A stretch of 35,289 nucleotides of DNA from Umbribacter vaginalis (GCA_001552935.1 KQ959688.1:1-35289); one strand, 5' to 3'. Positions 8,101 to 16,004 are shown, numbered from the stretch's first letter. Made by a program: numbers and translations. Notes: generated from the sequence alone by a model not told the origin.

Positions 8101-10476
8101 AAAGATGCTAAGCAGGCAATTGAGCGTAATCCTAACTTGACGAAAGAGCAAAAAGAGCAATATAAAAACGAGATTGATAACGCGCAAACGCCCGAGGCCA
8201 TTAAAAAAATTCTCGATAAAGCTGCTCAACAGGGCAAAGCGAACCAAAACGATCCGTCAAAGGCACAAACTATAACGGATAACAAGGGCGGTGGCAACGC
8301 AAAGAAAGAAGCCGAAGAGAAGAAGCAAAAAGAAGAGGAAAAGCAAAAAGAACAAAAGCTTCAAGACGACAAAAAGAAAGCTTCTGAGGAGATTGACAAC
8401 TTTAATAACCTCACGCCCGACGAAAAGCAAAAGCTAAAAGACCAGATTAACGGTGGTGGTACGCCAGGAGATTCGCAAGGGGCCACAACTCCCGAAGCCG
8501 TTCAAAAGATTGTCAACAATGCGCAAGCCATCAACGACGCTAAGGGCGCACTGCAAAACGATGCTACTAAGGGCGCGCTACCATTTCTTGATCACGGTAA
8601 TGCTGCAGACGACAAGAAGGATCAACCCAGTCATGCCGACGACGCTGCTCTTAACGAACTGCTTGGCACGAAGCCGGGTCTGAGTCAAGAGCTTAAAACT
8701 CTTGATGATTTACTCAAGAAGACAAATCCTGCAGCCACAGCTGACGAACTCAACAAGGCAGTAACCGCTGCAAAGCAGGCTAATGCAAGCAATGAGCAAA
8801 AAGCAAAAGACGCTGCTAACAAGCAACTTACCGAGAAGAAAGATGCGCTTGATAATGCCTACAACGCGCTAACCGATCAGCAAAAGCAGTCAGCTAAAGA
8901 TAAGTACGATTCTGCTATTAGCGCAATCAATACCGCTAGGGATACTGTTGGAAAAGCCACAACGCCTTCGCAGATTAAAAAGGCACTTGATGATCTGAAA
9001 ACTGCGATTGATGCCGCAAATGAGGAGATTAACAAGGTTAAAGACAAGCGCGATACAACTGGCAATACAAACGACAACGCAGACGCGCTCACTAAGGAAA
9101 AGAAAGAGCAAATTGATCGTATCAACAAAAGCGATCTTCCCGAAGCTGATAAGAAGAAGGCTATCGACGACATTAATGCCGCAACCAAGTTGGGCGATCC
9201 AACAGGTATTGCCGATCGCGCGCTGAAAGCCAAGAAGATTGCCGACGCTCTTGCAGCGATTGACAAGCTTGAGCATTTGAATGATGCGCAAAAGAAGGCG
9301 TATAAAGATATCATCAACACTACTGATGCGCATAACATCAAAGATGACGACGGTAAGGAAACTGGCAAGGACGACATCGACAACGCGCTTGCTGATGCTA
9401 TCGCAACCGATACTGCTATGGCTCGTCTTGAGAAGCTGAAAAAAACAGCTGATGATTTCTCCAACGGAGATACATACAAGAATTTCGCCGATCAAACTAA
9501 AAAAGATACGTTTGAAGCCGCTTACAAAGCTGCTAAGGATGTTCTTGATAAGGCTAAGGGCGACGCCAAAGGTGCAGATGAAGTTAACACCATCTACAAC
9601 AAGCTTCTAAAAGCAATGCAGGTCATTGACCCAAGTATTAAGGGCGCGGGCGTTAATACCGATGCGCTAAGCAAAGAAATTGAAGCCGACAAGGCATTGA
9701 AGCCCGATGATAACGCGAATCCTAAGACGCCGGGCAAGCCTCTGTACACAACGGCCTCTAAGGATAAAAAAGCTGCCTTTGAACAGGCGCTTACTGAAGC
9801 GGAAGCGGCATTGAAGACGGCCGAAGATGAAAATAAGGAGCATGAGCAGCCAGGTAAAACTCCACGCACTGCCGAGCAGGAAGCTGCCGCGCAAAAAGCG
9901 GTAGACGACGCACTTCAGAAACTTGAAGATGCTCGTCGGGCGCTTGATGGTGTAGATACGAAGCCCCTTGAAAAAGCCATTGCTGCTGTCGACCCTACCC
10001 ATAAAACCGACAAGTATAAAAATGCTGATGAAGACAAACAGCAGGCATATGACGCGGCAATTGAAGCTGGAAAGCAGCTGCTTCAGCAATTAGCTGCGGG
10101 TGGCGGCGCTGGTGGTGGTGCTGGCGCAGGCGCGCTTACGACTAAAGAGCAAAAACAGTCAGCTCTTGATGCTGCGTTGAAGCAGATTAACGATACGTAT
10201 GCTGCGCTTAATGGGCATTTTTCTCCTGGATTCCGTCCGTGGTATCCCGATGATGACATGCCAGAACCTGCGCCACAACCAGGCGCTATGACAGGCGCGC
10301 AATCTCCTGAATCGTCTGCAGCGACAGATGCTCATGGCAAGCATATACAGCTGCCAAAAACAGCTGACGCGGCACCTTTAGGTGCGTTTGCGCTGATAAT
10401 GTCTGCTACTGCTGGTGTAGTTGGTGCAGGAGCGCTCCGCCGCAAAGTAAAGAACGCTCGCCATAGCAAACGCTAA
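5122..10476 (+). CDS. Giant wall-anchored adhesin with GA/FIVAR-like helical modules
   Basis: The protein has 1784 residues. ATG at 5122 is chosen over GTG at 5107 because AGGAG at 5112-5116 sits five bases before it. A signal peptide covers residues 1 to about 54, with a basic N-region, hydrophobic core and cleavage after AYA. A Trp/Tyr-rich N-terminal domain follows (about 55-310). Next come repeated modules that open with LTEADKEAV-type helices and end in a hairpin of the GTKLVVTYQDGSKLEI type (about 315-785 and 859-985). The rest (about 990-1730) is charged and helical, with GA-like units (LTKEQKEQYKNEIDNA) and FIVAR-like units ending in ALxxLxxAxxALxG. The C-terminus has LPKTA, a hydrophobic segment and a basic tail. 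The architecture recalls Ebh/Embp-type matrix-binding proteins, for which FIVAR/GA modules bind fibronectin or albumin. Adhesin function is inferred. Confidence 0.9.
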   Translation: MSNKPTKHNIKAEAVVPSRPSSRFMVPACACSAVLAGAMLFGTVPVLNHSFAYADGYVDGTGNNIYYGYKTDASYTEARFHTEVTYYDTLDHAKAGTDEGKDPLGKFVRVHYLSNCNKEGGTADDWRFRPMWWYGVPKGLTNVQEITYTRIEKLTNQRGNQPFRPAGSSQFTFTDGNGYGVVSHKTYQTPEDWKGISNFYFKDDKVLASKGWKQLLGIDGKQNKGYDNAGNTAGQWESYQADTDGLQGIFVDWESAGQRFYDMTYVGEMTDTAWKERHTNPLRFAAGVYRFAGNWHYAVGQKHNTPRIADHIDLKYPELTPVKDLNNVRTDEQKTIKDKIKDANKDTKYYSDLVDKVEVSDKGVATITFKDTTTRTISADLLVFKNEEDKDKYKPIMPTRTPVVKPSKLTEADKEAVIAAFKNANKDNKDFNGHLKAGDDAIKFNDDGTKLVVTYQDGSKLEINASELVCQGATIADWAPYAIPDTIEVDNLKHLSETEVNKIIAAFDTVNTGVKPYDEAKASKGNKAPLTVDANTGNVTITWKDGSHTTIPGWQYLKEKVKTPAPEPQPPVAAEKTFFVETPDRLYGVNFDPLNTKPDDLTNAANRTKLDVLKDTLKAIKGKDSKNNSEVPITDVLYSVDGGKGYITFKAQGYKDRTYPMSVFFTKNVTPYNPSSSTVGPDSAGHTFIVKKYPIAGDTPTDAEKKAALKQFIETNWDNASVDGSSDSYTGGKNWKPKPGTSGIGTAAKDGSGITTISLGAGGDIVVKDNRGKTYNIVHDSLYEKNAVPKDTTIDDLKKQAKALLQKRTQDGLSDIDLMKSGIDNAATLNDPTSGIDSMNDAKKLRDLIRKLTDAKKAEYTYYTSPIEIDADPNASGFMATDDQVQAAVKAFLKANYTDTGAATTIDKYAITGNSGTFDNITWTPKAGTKNLEMKSATMPSGIDSFTLNYDDGKSINFMHDGKVLFNVPANKLYKKKPAPAPAPSGDEFNQMKKDAKQAIERNPNLTKEQKEQYKNEIDNAQTPEAIKKILDKAAQQGKANQNDPSKAQTITDNKGGGNAKKEAEEKKQKEEEKQKEQKLQDDKKKASEEIDNFNNLTPDEKQKLKDQINGGGTPGDSQGATTPEAVQKIVNNAQAINDAKGALQNDATKGALPFLDHGNAADDKKDQPSHADDAALNELLGTKPGLSQELKTLDDLLKKTNPAATADELNKAVTAAKQANASNEQKAKDAANKQLTEKKDALDNAYNALTDQQKQSAKDKYDSAISAINTARDTVGKATTPSQIKKALDDLKTAIDAANEEINKVKDKRDTTGNTNDNADALTKEKKEQIDRINKSDLPEADKKKAIDDINAATKLGDPTGIADRALKAKKIADALAAIDKLEHLNDAQKKAYKDIINTTDAHNIKDDDGKETGKDDIDNALADAIATDTAMARLEKLKKTADDFSNGDTYKNFADQTKKDTFEAAYKAAKDVLDKAKGDAKGADEVNTIYNKLLKAMQVIDPSIKGAGVNTDALSKEIEADKALKPDDNANPKTPGKPLYTTASKDKKAAFEQALTEAEAALKTAEDENKEHEQPGKTPRTAEQEAAAQKAVDDALQKLEDARRALDGVDTKPLEKAIAAVDPTHKTDKYKNADEDKQQAYDAAIEAGKQLLQQLAAGGGAGGGAGAGALTTKEQKQSALDAALKQINDTYAALNGHFSPGFRPWYPDDDMPEPAPQPGAMTGAQSPESSAATDAHGKHIQLPKTADAAPLGAFALIMSATAGVVGAGALRRKVKNARHSKR

Positions 10477-10580
10477 TATCGCTGCTGGCGCGATGAGTGC
10501 CACGCGTGTGAGCGCGCCATATGCGTTGCAACGTGGCAATATTCAATCGCGCTTCATAGCCATGGTGCTACAAGAAATAT

Positions 10581-10616
10581 AATGCGTGCTCCCTTGTAAG
10601 GAGCACGCATTATTTT
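10581..10616 (+). terminator. Strong rho-independent terminator of the GA/FIVAR adhesin gene
   Basis: AATGCGTGCTCC (10581-10592) pairs perfectly with GGAGCACGCATT (10600-10611) around a 7-nt loop and is followed by ATTTT. It lies about 105 bases after the stop codon. Confidence 0.85.
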
Positions 10617-10674
10617 CTCCATTTTTGTAAGTTTACGTGACGATATAATGAGCAGTTGCAGTGAATCAGCTGCA

Positions 10675-10940
10675 GTGAAGTTGTGATTTGTGCACACGTT
10701 TCTCACGCGTAACGCTGCTAGTGGTGGTGCGTTCTTCAATTAGTAACGCTATCCGTTGCTTCGCGTTTCTCAATAGCTACATCGTTAGTCGCGGCACGTT
10801 CCCCACAAGCTAGGTCGTCAGTAGCGGCACGTTCCCTACATGCAACGCTATCAGCTGCTCATGTTTTCCATGAGCAGCATTGTCAGTTGTTGCACGTTTC
10901 CCACGAGTAACGTCGTCAGTAGCGGCATGCTCCTCACCAG
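10675..10940. repeat. Degenerate 32-34 bp tandem repeat array, about eight units
   Basis: Most units open with a variant of TAACGTCGTCAGT and continue with GCGGCACGTTCCC, then CACAAGC or similar. Unit starts are near 10677, 10710, 10744, 10778, 10811, 10844, 10876 and 10908. Unit length drifts from 34 to 32 bp, so a constant reading frame is not kept, which argues against a coding origin. The array fills most of the gap between the adhesin terminator and the small membrane-protein gene. Confidence 0.7.
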
Positions 10941-10977
10941 AACAAGTACAAGCGGTTGCGTTATCTCGTTTTCGCAG

Positions 10978-11109
10978 TTAGTTTTTGTCTTTTTGCTTTG
11001 ACCCTGCTGTAAATCCGGCTTTATATCCAATAACAGCCGCTGCAATAATAACAGCGACAATAATAATCACAGATAGCACGTGCATAATAATAACTTCCGG
11101 CGATCCCAC
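10978..11109 (-). CDS. Small single-pass membrane protein, 43 residues
   Basis: This is a 43-codon frame starting with GTG (complement of 11107-11109) and ending with TAA. GAAAGGA lies six bases upstream, an SD matching those of other genes here. A perfect TATAAT lies on the same strand at the complement of 11145-11150. Residues 5-28 form one hydrophobic helix of Val, Ile and Ala. The tail is basic and ends in AGSKQKDKN, which suggests N-out/C-in or a small membrane-interacting protein. It diverges from rplJ. I do not recognise a family. SD, -10 element and clean hydrophobic helix together make it a likely real gene; ATG at codon 9 is an alternative start. Confidence 0.6.
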   Translation of the reverse strand: MGSPEVIIMHVLSVIIIVAVIIAAAVIGYKAGFTAGSKQKDKN

Positions 11110-11144
11110 AATATATCCTTTCGTTTTGTTTTGTGACGTGTATT

Positions 11145-11150
11145 ATTATA
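11145..11150 (-). promoter_or_regulatory. -10 element for the small membrane protein
   Basis: On the minus strand this is TATAAT, about 35 bases before the GTG start. No convincing -35 hexamer is seen at 17 bp, so this would be a -10-dominated promoter. Confidence 0.45.
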
Positions 11151-11198
11151 GCGGTTCTAGCAAAATTGTGGAAAGTGCGCGAGCTTTGCCCGTTTCGC

Positions 11199-11228
11199 TT
11201 GCAAATTTCTTCATGCGTGGCGTAAAAT
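11199..11228 (+). promoter_or_regulatory. Candidate rplJ-rplL promoter
   Basis: TTGCAA (11199-11204) and TAAAAT (11223-11228) are separated by 18 bp. Transcription from here would start near 11235 and include the whole L10 leader. Confidence 0.5.
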
Positions 11229-11239
11229 GCAAAAGCTAT

Positions 11240-11366
11240 GTAAATATTCCGCTACTTAAGAGAGCCGGTGCATCAAGCTTAATCGCGTAAGCGGCCTGCC
11301 GAGGTGGTATGTGAAATTTCACGATGTTTCACGACTCCTAACTTAACGCGGGGAGTCGTTTTTATA
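11240..11366 (+). ncRNA. Ribosomal protein L10 leader with terminator hairpin
   Basis: CCTGCCGAGGTGG (near 11295-11307) matches the conserved internal-loop motif of bacterial L10 leaders, the mRNA site bound by L10(L12)4 for autogenous control of rplJL. It is followed by CGACTCC (11332-11338) pairing with GGAGTCG (11352-11358) and TTTTT, a terminator-like hairpin upstream of the gene. That geometry fits an attenuator, with L10 binding favouring termination. The exact 5' limit is estimated from the promoter candidate. The motif match is from memory of the family; the hairpin is seen directly. Confidence 0.7.
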
Positions 11367-11411
11367 CGAAGCCTCCAAGCGGATACGCTGCTACGAAAGG
11401 AGGTGTCTTGT

Positions 11412-11933
11412 ATGCCAAATGCCCAGAACAAAGCAATGATGGATTCCATTAAAGCCGACATCGACGGACTGAACGCCGCATGGGTTGTTGACTATCGCGG
11501 ACTTACCGTTAAAGAAGTTGAAACCTTGCGTAATGCTATTCGCGAAGCTGATGCGTCTATGAAGGTATATAAAAATACCTTAGTACGCATTGCGCTTAAC
11601 GAGCATGACGTTACCTGCCTTGATGCAATTTTGGAAGGCCCATCTGCGTTTATCTTCTGCAAAAACGATCCTGTTGCGTCTGCAAAAGCGCTTACCGAAT
11701 TTGCAAAAGGTAACGAAAAGCTTGTTATCAAAGGCGGAATTATGGAGGGCAATTTCGTAAGCCCTGAAGAATTCCAAGCAGTTGCTTCGCTTCCTACGCG
11801 CGAGGAACTGTACGCAAAAATTGCTGGCGCTATTTCTGGCGTTGCACGCGGACTGGCTGTGTCCATCAACGGCGTGCCCAGTGGTCTTGCACAATCTATC
11901 AACCAGGTATCAGAAAAGAAATCGGCTGCTTAA
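11412..11933 (+). CDS. rplJ: 50S ribosomal protein L10
   Basis: The protein has 173 residues, the usual size for L10. ATG at 11412 follows AGGAGG at 11398-11403. The N-terminal part (residues about 1-100) has the L10 RNA-binding features, including VVDYRGLTVKEVETLR and YKNTLVRIAL. The C-terminal helical part with ISGVARGLAVSINGVPSGLAQSI-like sequence is where L7/L12 dimers dock. L10 forms the base of the ribosomal stalk that recruits translation GTPases. It is followed 124 bases later by rplL, so the two very probably share the transcript that starts in the L10 leader. rplK and rplA, often found upstream in other genomes, are not in this window. Confidence 0.97.
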   Translation: MPNAQNKAMMDSIKADIDGLNAAWVVDYRGLTVKEVETLRNAIREADASMKVYKNTLVRIALNEHDVTCLDAILEGPSAFIFCKNDPVASAKALTEFAKGNEKLVIKGGIMEGNFVSPEEFQAVASLPTREELYAKIAGAISGVARGLAVSINGVPSGLAQSINQVSEKKSAA

Positions 11934-12057
11934 GCGTTTTTCTGAGGTTGAGAGCAGCATGATTGCTGCATAAGCGCACGAAACGGGTGCGCGCGATAAT
12001 GGCGCACATCATGGTGCGTACGACAATGAACACACAGCCTATTGAAAGGAAAAAATT

Positions 12058-12438
12058 ATGGCTGCAACTAAAGAAGAAATTATTGAGGCTTTAAAAGAAA
12101 TGTCTCTTCTTGAGGCTTCTGAGCTCGTAAAAATGATCGAAGAAACATTTGGCGTTTCAGCTGCTGCTCCTGTTGCTGTTGCTGCTGCTGGTGCTGCTGC
12201 TGGTGCTGACGCTGGTGCTGAGGAAAAGACTGAGTTCGACGTTATCCTCGAAGGCTTTGGCGACAACAAGATTGCTGTTATCAAGGTTGTTCGTGAGATT
12301 ACGGGCCTTGGTCTTAAGGAAGCTAAGGAAACCGTTGAGGGTGCTCCTAAGCCTGTTGCCGAGGGTGTTGCTAAGGAAAAGGCTGAAGAAATCAAGGCTA
12401 AACTTGAAGAAGCTGGCGCTGCTGTTACCCTTAAGTAG
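12058..12438 (+). CDS. rplL: 50S ribosomal protein L7/L12
   Basis: The protein has 126 residues. ATG at 12058 follows GAAAGGA at 12043-12049. The N-terminal dimerisation domain (about 1-33) includes [21 protein letters not shown] flexible Ala/Gly hinge (about 35-53) follows, encoded by a run of GCT codons. The C-terminal GTPase-interacting domain (about 56-126) includes [20 protein letters not shown] and [16 protein letters not shown]. It forms the mobile stalk of the large subunit and activates EF-Tu and EF-G. The 124-bp gap after rplJ contains a small GCAGCAtgattGCTGC hairpin near 11955 that could modulate the extra L12 synthesis needed, but this is inference. Confidence 0.97.
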   Translation: MAATKEEIIEALKEMSLLEASELVKMIEETFGVSAAAPVAVAAAGAAAGADAGAEEKTEFDVILEGFGDNKIAVIKVVREITGLGLKEAKETVEGAPKPVAEGVAKEKAEEIKAKLEEAGAAVTLK

Positions 12439-12460
12439 TAGGTGCTGCTGCTGAAATTTT

Positions 12461-12532
12461 GCGTAGAAGGTGCCGCTTGTGGTTGCGGTGAAGGCGCTGC
12501 TTGTGGTTGCGTAGAAAGTGCCGCTGCAAGTT
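12461..12532. repeat. Three tandem 24-bp repeats after rplL
   Basis: Units start at 12461, 12485 and 12509 and run GCGTAGAAGGTGCCGCTTGT plus GGTT, with few changes. A further relic with ACGTAGCAGGTGGCGCTTGT lies near 12562. The array is immediately downstream of the rplL stop codon and upstream of its probable terminators. No coding frame is convincing. Confidence 0.7.
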
Positions 12533-12601
12533 TCTTATGGAAACTGACAACCGCACGCTTACGTAGCAGGTGGCGCTTGTGCTTTCTACATCAGAGATGC
12601 T

Positions 12602-12686
12602 AACAACACGTCTGTTTTTACAGTACTGTTGTTTTATACCAATCCCATCAAACGTGTTTTATTAATGCGTTGGTGGGATTTTTATT
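12602..12686 (+). terminator. Tandem terminator hairpins for rplJ-rplL
   Basis: The first hairpin pairs ACAACA with TGTTGT, with an inner CTGT/ACAG stem, and is followed by TTTT (about 12604-12635). The second pairs AATCCCATCAA (12641 on) with TTGGTGGGATT ending at 12680, followed by TTTATT. The second is the better rho-independent terminator. Confidence 0.7.
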
Positions 12687-12806
12687 GCTTGTTTTCTCTG
12701 AACAGATACGACATACAACCCTTGATTTCGCTCGGTACCAGCAATCAGCTTGCAGAGTTGTAAAGATTTTTATGTATGCTGTACGTGTTCCAAAGCCCAG
12801 ATACGT

Positions 12807-12812
12807 TATAAT
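12807..12812 (+). promoter_or_regulatory. -10 element for the DUF4013-like membrane protein
   Basis: A perfect TATAAT lies 55 bases before the start codon. No good -35 is visible. Confidence 0.4.
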
Positions 12813-12866
12813 TGTAACGTTCAATAATCTTTTTAGTAACAATTTGCTTTTTGGAAGGAGCACATT

Positions 12867-13736
12867 ATGCAGCAGCCCCGCTATTTTTACGATTCATGGC
12901 ACGATATAACCTCGTCACCTGGCTGGTTTGTGACAATTCTGAAACTCGCGCTTGTTTTGTTGATCCCTATTTTTGGCGCTATTGTTGTGTACGGATATTT
13001 GTACACGTGGGCGCGCGAGCGTGCATGGGGTATCAATCAGCCTATGCCACGTCGCATTTTCGAAAACAAAGATGGGAAGTTGTATTCGCGCGGTGGCTTA
13101 ATTTTTATCATTTCGATAATCGTTGCAGCGGTTTCGTCATTGTTCCTTAATATTGATATGCTCGCAAGCGTAACGCGTATTTCGCAAATGCTTGCTTATT
13201 CTCCTCAGTCGTTCAGCGATCCGAACGTTCTGTTTAGCATGCTTCCGTTATATGTGGTACCCCATTCGGGCTTATTCGGCATGGTTGTTTCGGTAATTTT
13301 AACGATTGTTGGCTGGATTATGAGCATGCGCATTGCCATTTACGACTCGTTTAACGCGGGTTTTCGTCTTGATAAAGTATGGAAAATGCTTACGCACAAC
13401 ATCCTGGGTATTTTGAAAGTCTGGCTGGTATCTTTTATAGCTACTGTTGTTGTTACGATTATTGGATCCATCGTAGCGTGCCTGATAGTGATAATTCCGC
13501 TGGTGGTATTTTTTGCCATGAGTGGTGCTACGGTTAATGCTGCTATTGCTGCGATATTTCTTATTATTCCGCTGGTGCTGCTTGCTGTTTATGTTGCTAT
13601 GGTCTTTGGCATGATTGAAAATGCGCTGGTCATTCGCGCATTGGGTTATTGGACGGAAACGTTTAATGTACCTGAGTGGGGAAGTTATGCCGAGCCTTTA
13701 CCATTCGAGAAAGATGAAGCCGCGCAGCGTCTTTAG
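12867..13736 (+). CDS. DUF4013-like polytopic membrane protein
   Basis: The protein has 289 residues; ATG at 12867 follows GGAAGGAG at 12853-12860. The opening resembles DUF4013 proteins: SSPGWFVTILKLALVLLIPIFG, then a GYLYTWARERAWGINQPMP motif that matches the family pattern of a helix, a GY, an arginine-rich amphipathic stretch and G..PMP. About six hydrophobic segments follow (approximately residues 20-46, 74-95, 133-155, 180-215, 217-245 and 246-262). The C-terminus is cytoplasmic and charged. Function of the family is unknown; some members are predicted membrane organisers or transport-associated proteins. It stands alone between rplL and the convergent zinc operon, with its own SD and a -10 element. 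No enzymatic motif is visible. Confidence 0.75.
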   Translation: MQQPRYFYDSWHDITSSPGWFVTILKLALVLLIPIFGAIVVYGYLYTWARERAWGINQPMPRRIFENKDGKLYSRGGLIFIISIIVAAVSSLFLNIDMLASVTRISQMLAYSPQSFSDPNVLFSMLPLYVVPHSGLFGMVVSVILTIVGWIMSMRIAIYDSFNAGFRLDKVWKMLTHNILGILKVWLVSFIATVVVTIIGSIVACLIVIIPLVVFFAMSGATVNAAIAAIFLIIPLVLLAVYVAMVFGMIENALVIRALGYWTETFNVPEWGSYAEPLPFEKDEAAQRL

Positions 13737-13795
13737 TATGCTGCTGCATGAACATCGTTAAATGTCCGTAAGCTGTTGCGTGACGTGGCATTATG

Positions 13796-13829
13796 AGAAC
13801 AGACACCTGGATATCTAGGTGTCTGTTCT
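13796..13829. terminator. Bidirectional terminator between convergent genes
   Basis: AGAACAGACACCT (13796-13808) pairs perfectly over 13 bp with AGGTGTCTGTTCT (13817-13829) around an 8-nt loop. It lies between the plus-strand membrane gene and the minus-strand ATPase gene. The T-tracts on both sides are weak, but the stem is exceptionally long. Confidence 0.7.
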
Positions 13830-13891
13830 GCGTTTAGTGCATCTATGTGTTGGAAATACCGTCAAGAAATGCCTGTGAGTGCTGCTTATAT

Positions 13892-15904
13892 TTAAGCATT
13901 TGCGTTTGACGTGTTTGCATGTGAAGCATCTGGTGACGTGTTTGCATGTGAAGTTCCTACATTAAGAGTCTTCTTGTTTGAAGCGCTTGTATTTTCACCA
14001 TGTTCAGGTCGAATCATAAGCGCGCGCATGGCGTTCAAAATGGCAATGACGGTTACGCCTACGTCGCCAAATACCGCCATCCACATGTTTGCGATACCAA
14101 TAATAGGAAGTGCAAGAATCATCACAGCCAGTTTCACGCCCAGTGCAAATACAATGTTTTGCCACACGATGCGCACCGTTTTACGCGACAGATTGATAGC
14201 GAACGGAATTTTTGAAAGTTTGTCGTCCATAAGTACCACGTCGGCGGCTTCGATAGCAGCGTCGGTGCCAAGCGCGCCCATGGCAATTCCGATATCTGAG
14301 CGCATTAGAACGGGCGCGTCGTTAATGCCATCGCCAACAAAGGCAAGTTTTCCCTTTTCAGAAGTGGTTTTAAGCAGTTCTTCCACGCGGCTTACTTTGT
14401 CTTGCGGTAACAGTTGCGCACAATACGAGTCAACACCCAGCTTCTGTGCAACCATTTCGGCAGTTTCGGCGCGATCGCCTGTAAGCATGACCACTTTCTC
14501 CACGCCCGCCTTGTGAATGTGAGTAATTGCATCGATGGCCTCGGATTTTATCATATCGGCAATAACAATGTGGCCAATGTAGGAGCCGTCAAGTGCAACA
14601 TGCAGCACCGTTCCCATCAGTTCGCAGCCCGACCAGCTGATGCCTTCTTCTTCCATAAGGCGCGTATTTCCTACAACTACCTGGCGATTTCCAATGCGTG
14701 CACGAATGCCAGCGCCGCCCTCTTCCACTACATCTTCCACGTGCGATGAATCAATTTCACCCTCGTAGGTTTGTTTTAGCGAAAGCGCGATGGGGTGATC
14801 GGAGTATGCTTCCGCGTGCGCAGCCATAGAAAGTACCAGGTCGGGGTCGACACCTGATTGCGGATGAATGGCAACTACACTAAAAGTGCCGTTGGTAAGC
14901 GTTCCCGTTTTGTCGAAAACCATGGTTTCTACCTGGGCAAGCGACTCAAGATAGTTTGAACCTTTAATAAGAATGCCAGCACGCGACGCCGCGCCAATGC
15001 CTCCGAAGAACGACAGTGGAACGCTGATAACCAGCGCGCAGGGGCAGCTTACTACCAAGAAAATGAGCGCGCTTTGAATGGCTTGCGACCAGCTGGTTTG
15101 CAGCACAAAGGGGCTAGCCAGTGCGATGAGCAGGGCAATTACAACCACAACGGGTGTATAAAAACGTGCAAAACGCGTGATGAAGTTCTCGGTACGCGCT
15201 TTTTTCTCGCTGGCAGTTTCTACCAGTTCAAGAATGCGTGCAACACTTGATTGCTCGAAAGGTTTCAGCGCCTCAACGTGCAACGGAGCGTTCATGTTTA
15301 CGCAACCGCTGGTTACAAGCGCGCCTTCCTCAACCACGCGCGGAACGCTTTCGCCTGTGAGAGCCGACGTGTCAAGCTGGCTTTTCCCTTGCAGCACCTT
15401 GCCGTCAAGAGGGATGCGCTCACCAGGTTTTACAACGAACACATCGCCCACATTCACGTCGTAGGGGTCAACTTGCACCAGTTCACCGTTCTGCTCGATG
15501 TTCGCGTAGTCGGGCGCGATGTCCATCATGTCGGCAATCGACTTGCGTGTCTTGCCAACCGCATACAACTCGAACCATTCTCCCACCTGGTAAAATATCA
15601 TTACCGCAGCGCCTTCTGCCATGTGTGGCTGGCTTTCGGGGAAGAACACCAGCGCAAACGCTCCGATGGTGGCGATTACCATCAAGAAGTTTTCGTCAAG
15701 AACCTGACCATGGGTTATGCCGTGGACGGCTTTTGCGATGACGTCATACCCAGCAATGAGGTAGGGTATAAGGAAAAGCGCGAACTCGGCATACAGATCG
15801 TAGGGCTCAGCGAAAAATGCGTGCAAAGGCAGCAGCTCAATAACAATAAAGAAGAAGAGTGCAACGCCTATGCGCAGGAGTGTCTTTTTTTGTTTTGCAG
15901 TCAT
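13892..15904 (-). CDS. zntA: Zn/Cd/Pb-exporting P1B-type ATPase
   Basis: The protein has 670 residues; the start is set by AAAGGA just before ATG, with an in-frame stop three codons upstream. It shows all P1B landmarks: TGES in the actuator domain (about 183), the CPC metal site in a transmembrane helix (287-289), DKTGTLT with the phosphorylated Asp at 331, the SDHP nucleotide-binding motif, and GDGIND before the last helices. The final helices carry LGVKLAVM and FGDVGVTVIAILNAMR, typical of the Zn/Cd/Pb subgroup rather than copper pumps. It should export divalent soft metals from the cytoplasm. It lacks the usual N-terminal metal-binding domain; a separate HMA protein is encoded just upstream. 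The last about 30 residues are a Ser/Asn/Thr/Ala/His tail made by a 27-bp duplication. Confidence 0.93.
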   Translation of the reverse strand: MTAKQKKTLLRIGVALFFFIVIELLPLHAFFAEPYDLYAEFALFLIPYLIAGYDVIAKAVHGITHGQVLDENFLMVIATIGAFALVFFPESQPHMAEGAAVMIFYQVGEWFELYAVGKTRKSIADMMDIAPDYANIEQNGELVQVDPYDVNVGDVFVVKPGERIPLDGKVLQGKSQLDTSALTGESVPRVVEEGALVTSGCVNMNAPLHVEALKPFEQSSVARILELVETASEKKARTENFITRFARFYTPVVVVIALLIALASPFVLQTSWSQAIQSALIFLVVSCPCALVISVPLSFFGGIGAASRAGILIKGSNYLESLAQVETMVFDKTGTLTNGTFSVVAIHPQSGVDPDLVLSMAAHAEAYSDHPIALSLKQTYEGEIDSSHVEDVVEEGGAGIRARIGNRQVVVGNTRLMEEEGISWSGCELMGTVLHVALDGSYIGHIVIADMIKSEAIDAITHIHKAGVEKVVMLTGDRAETAEMVAQKLGVDSYCAQLLPQDKVSRVEELLKTTSEKGKLAFVGDGINDAPVLMRSDIGIAMGALGTDAAIEAADVVLMDDKLSKIPFAINLSRKTVRIVWQNIVFALGVKLAVMILALPIIGIANMWMAVFGDVGVTVIAILNAMRALMIRPEHGENTSASNKKTLNVGTSHANTSPDASHANTSNANA
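13908..13953 (-). repeat. 27-bp tandem duplication at the 3' end of the ATPase gene
   Basis: A 19-bp identical block occurs at 13908-13926 and 13935-13953, period 27 bp (nine codons). It encodes the repeated tail motif SHANTS. Confidence 0.8.
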
Positions 15905-16004
15905 ATGTGTCCTTTACAGAGATCGTGAGCGTACGATAAGGCGGCTGGTGAGGCGGCGCTGGCGCGGCGCGGGTTGCGATGGCGGTTGCGATTGGCACGC
16001 CGGT

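Noticed and set aside
2-10476. Mobile element or genomic island carrying the two adhesins
   Set aside because: No transposase, integrase, tRNA gene or flanking repeats were seen; codon and base use look like the rest of the window.
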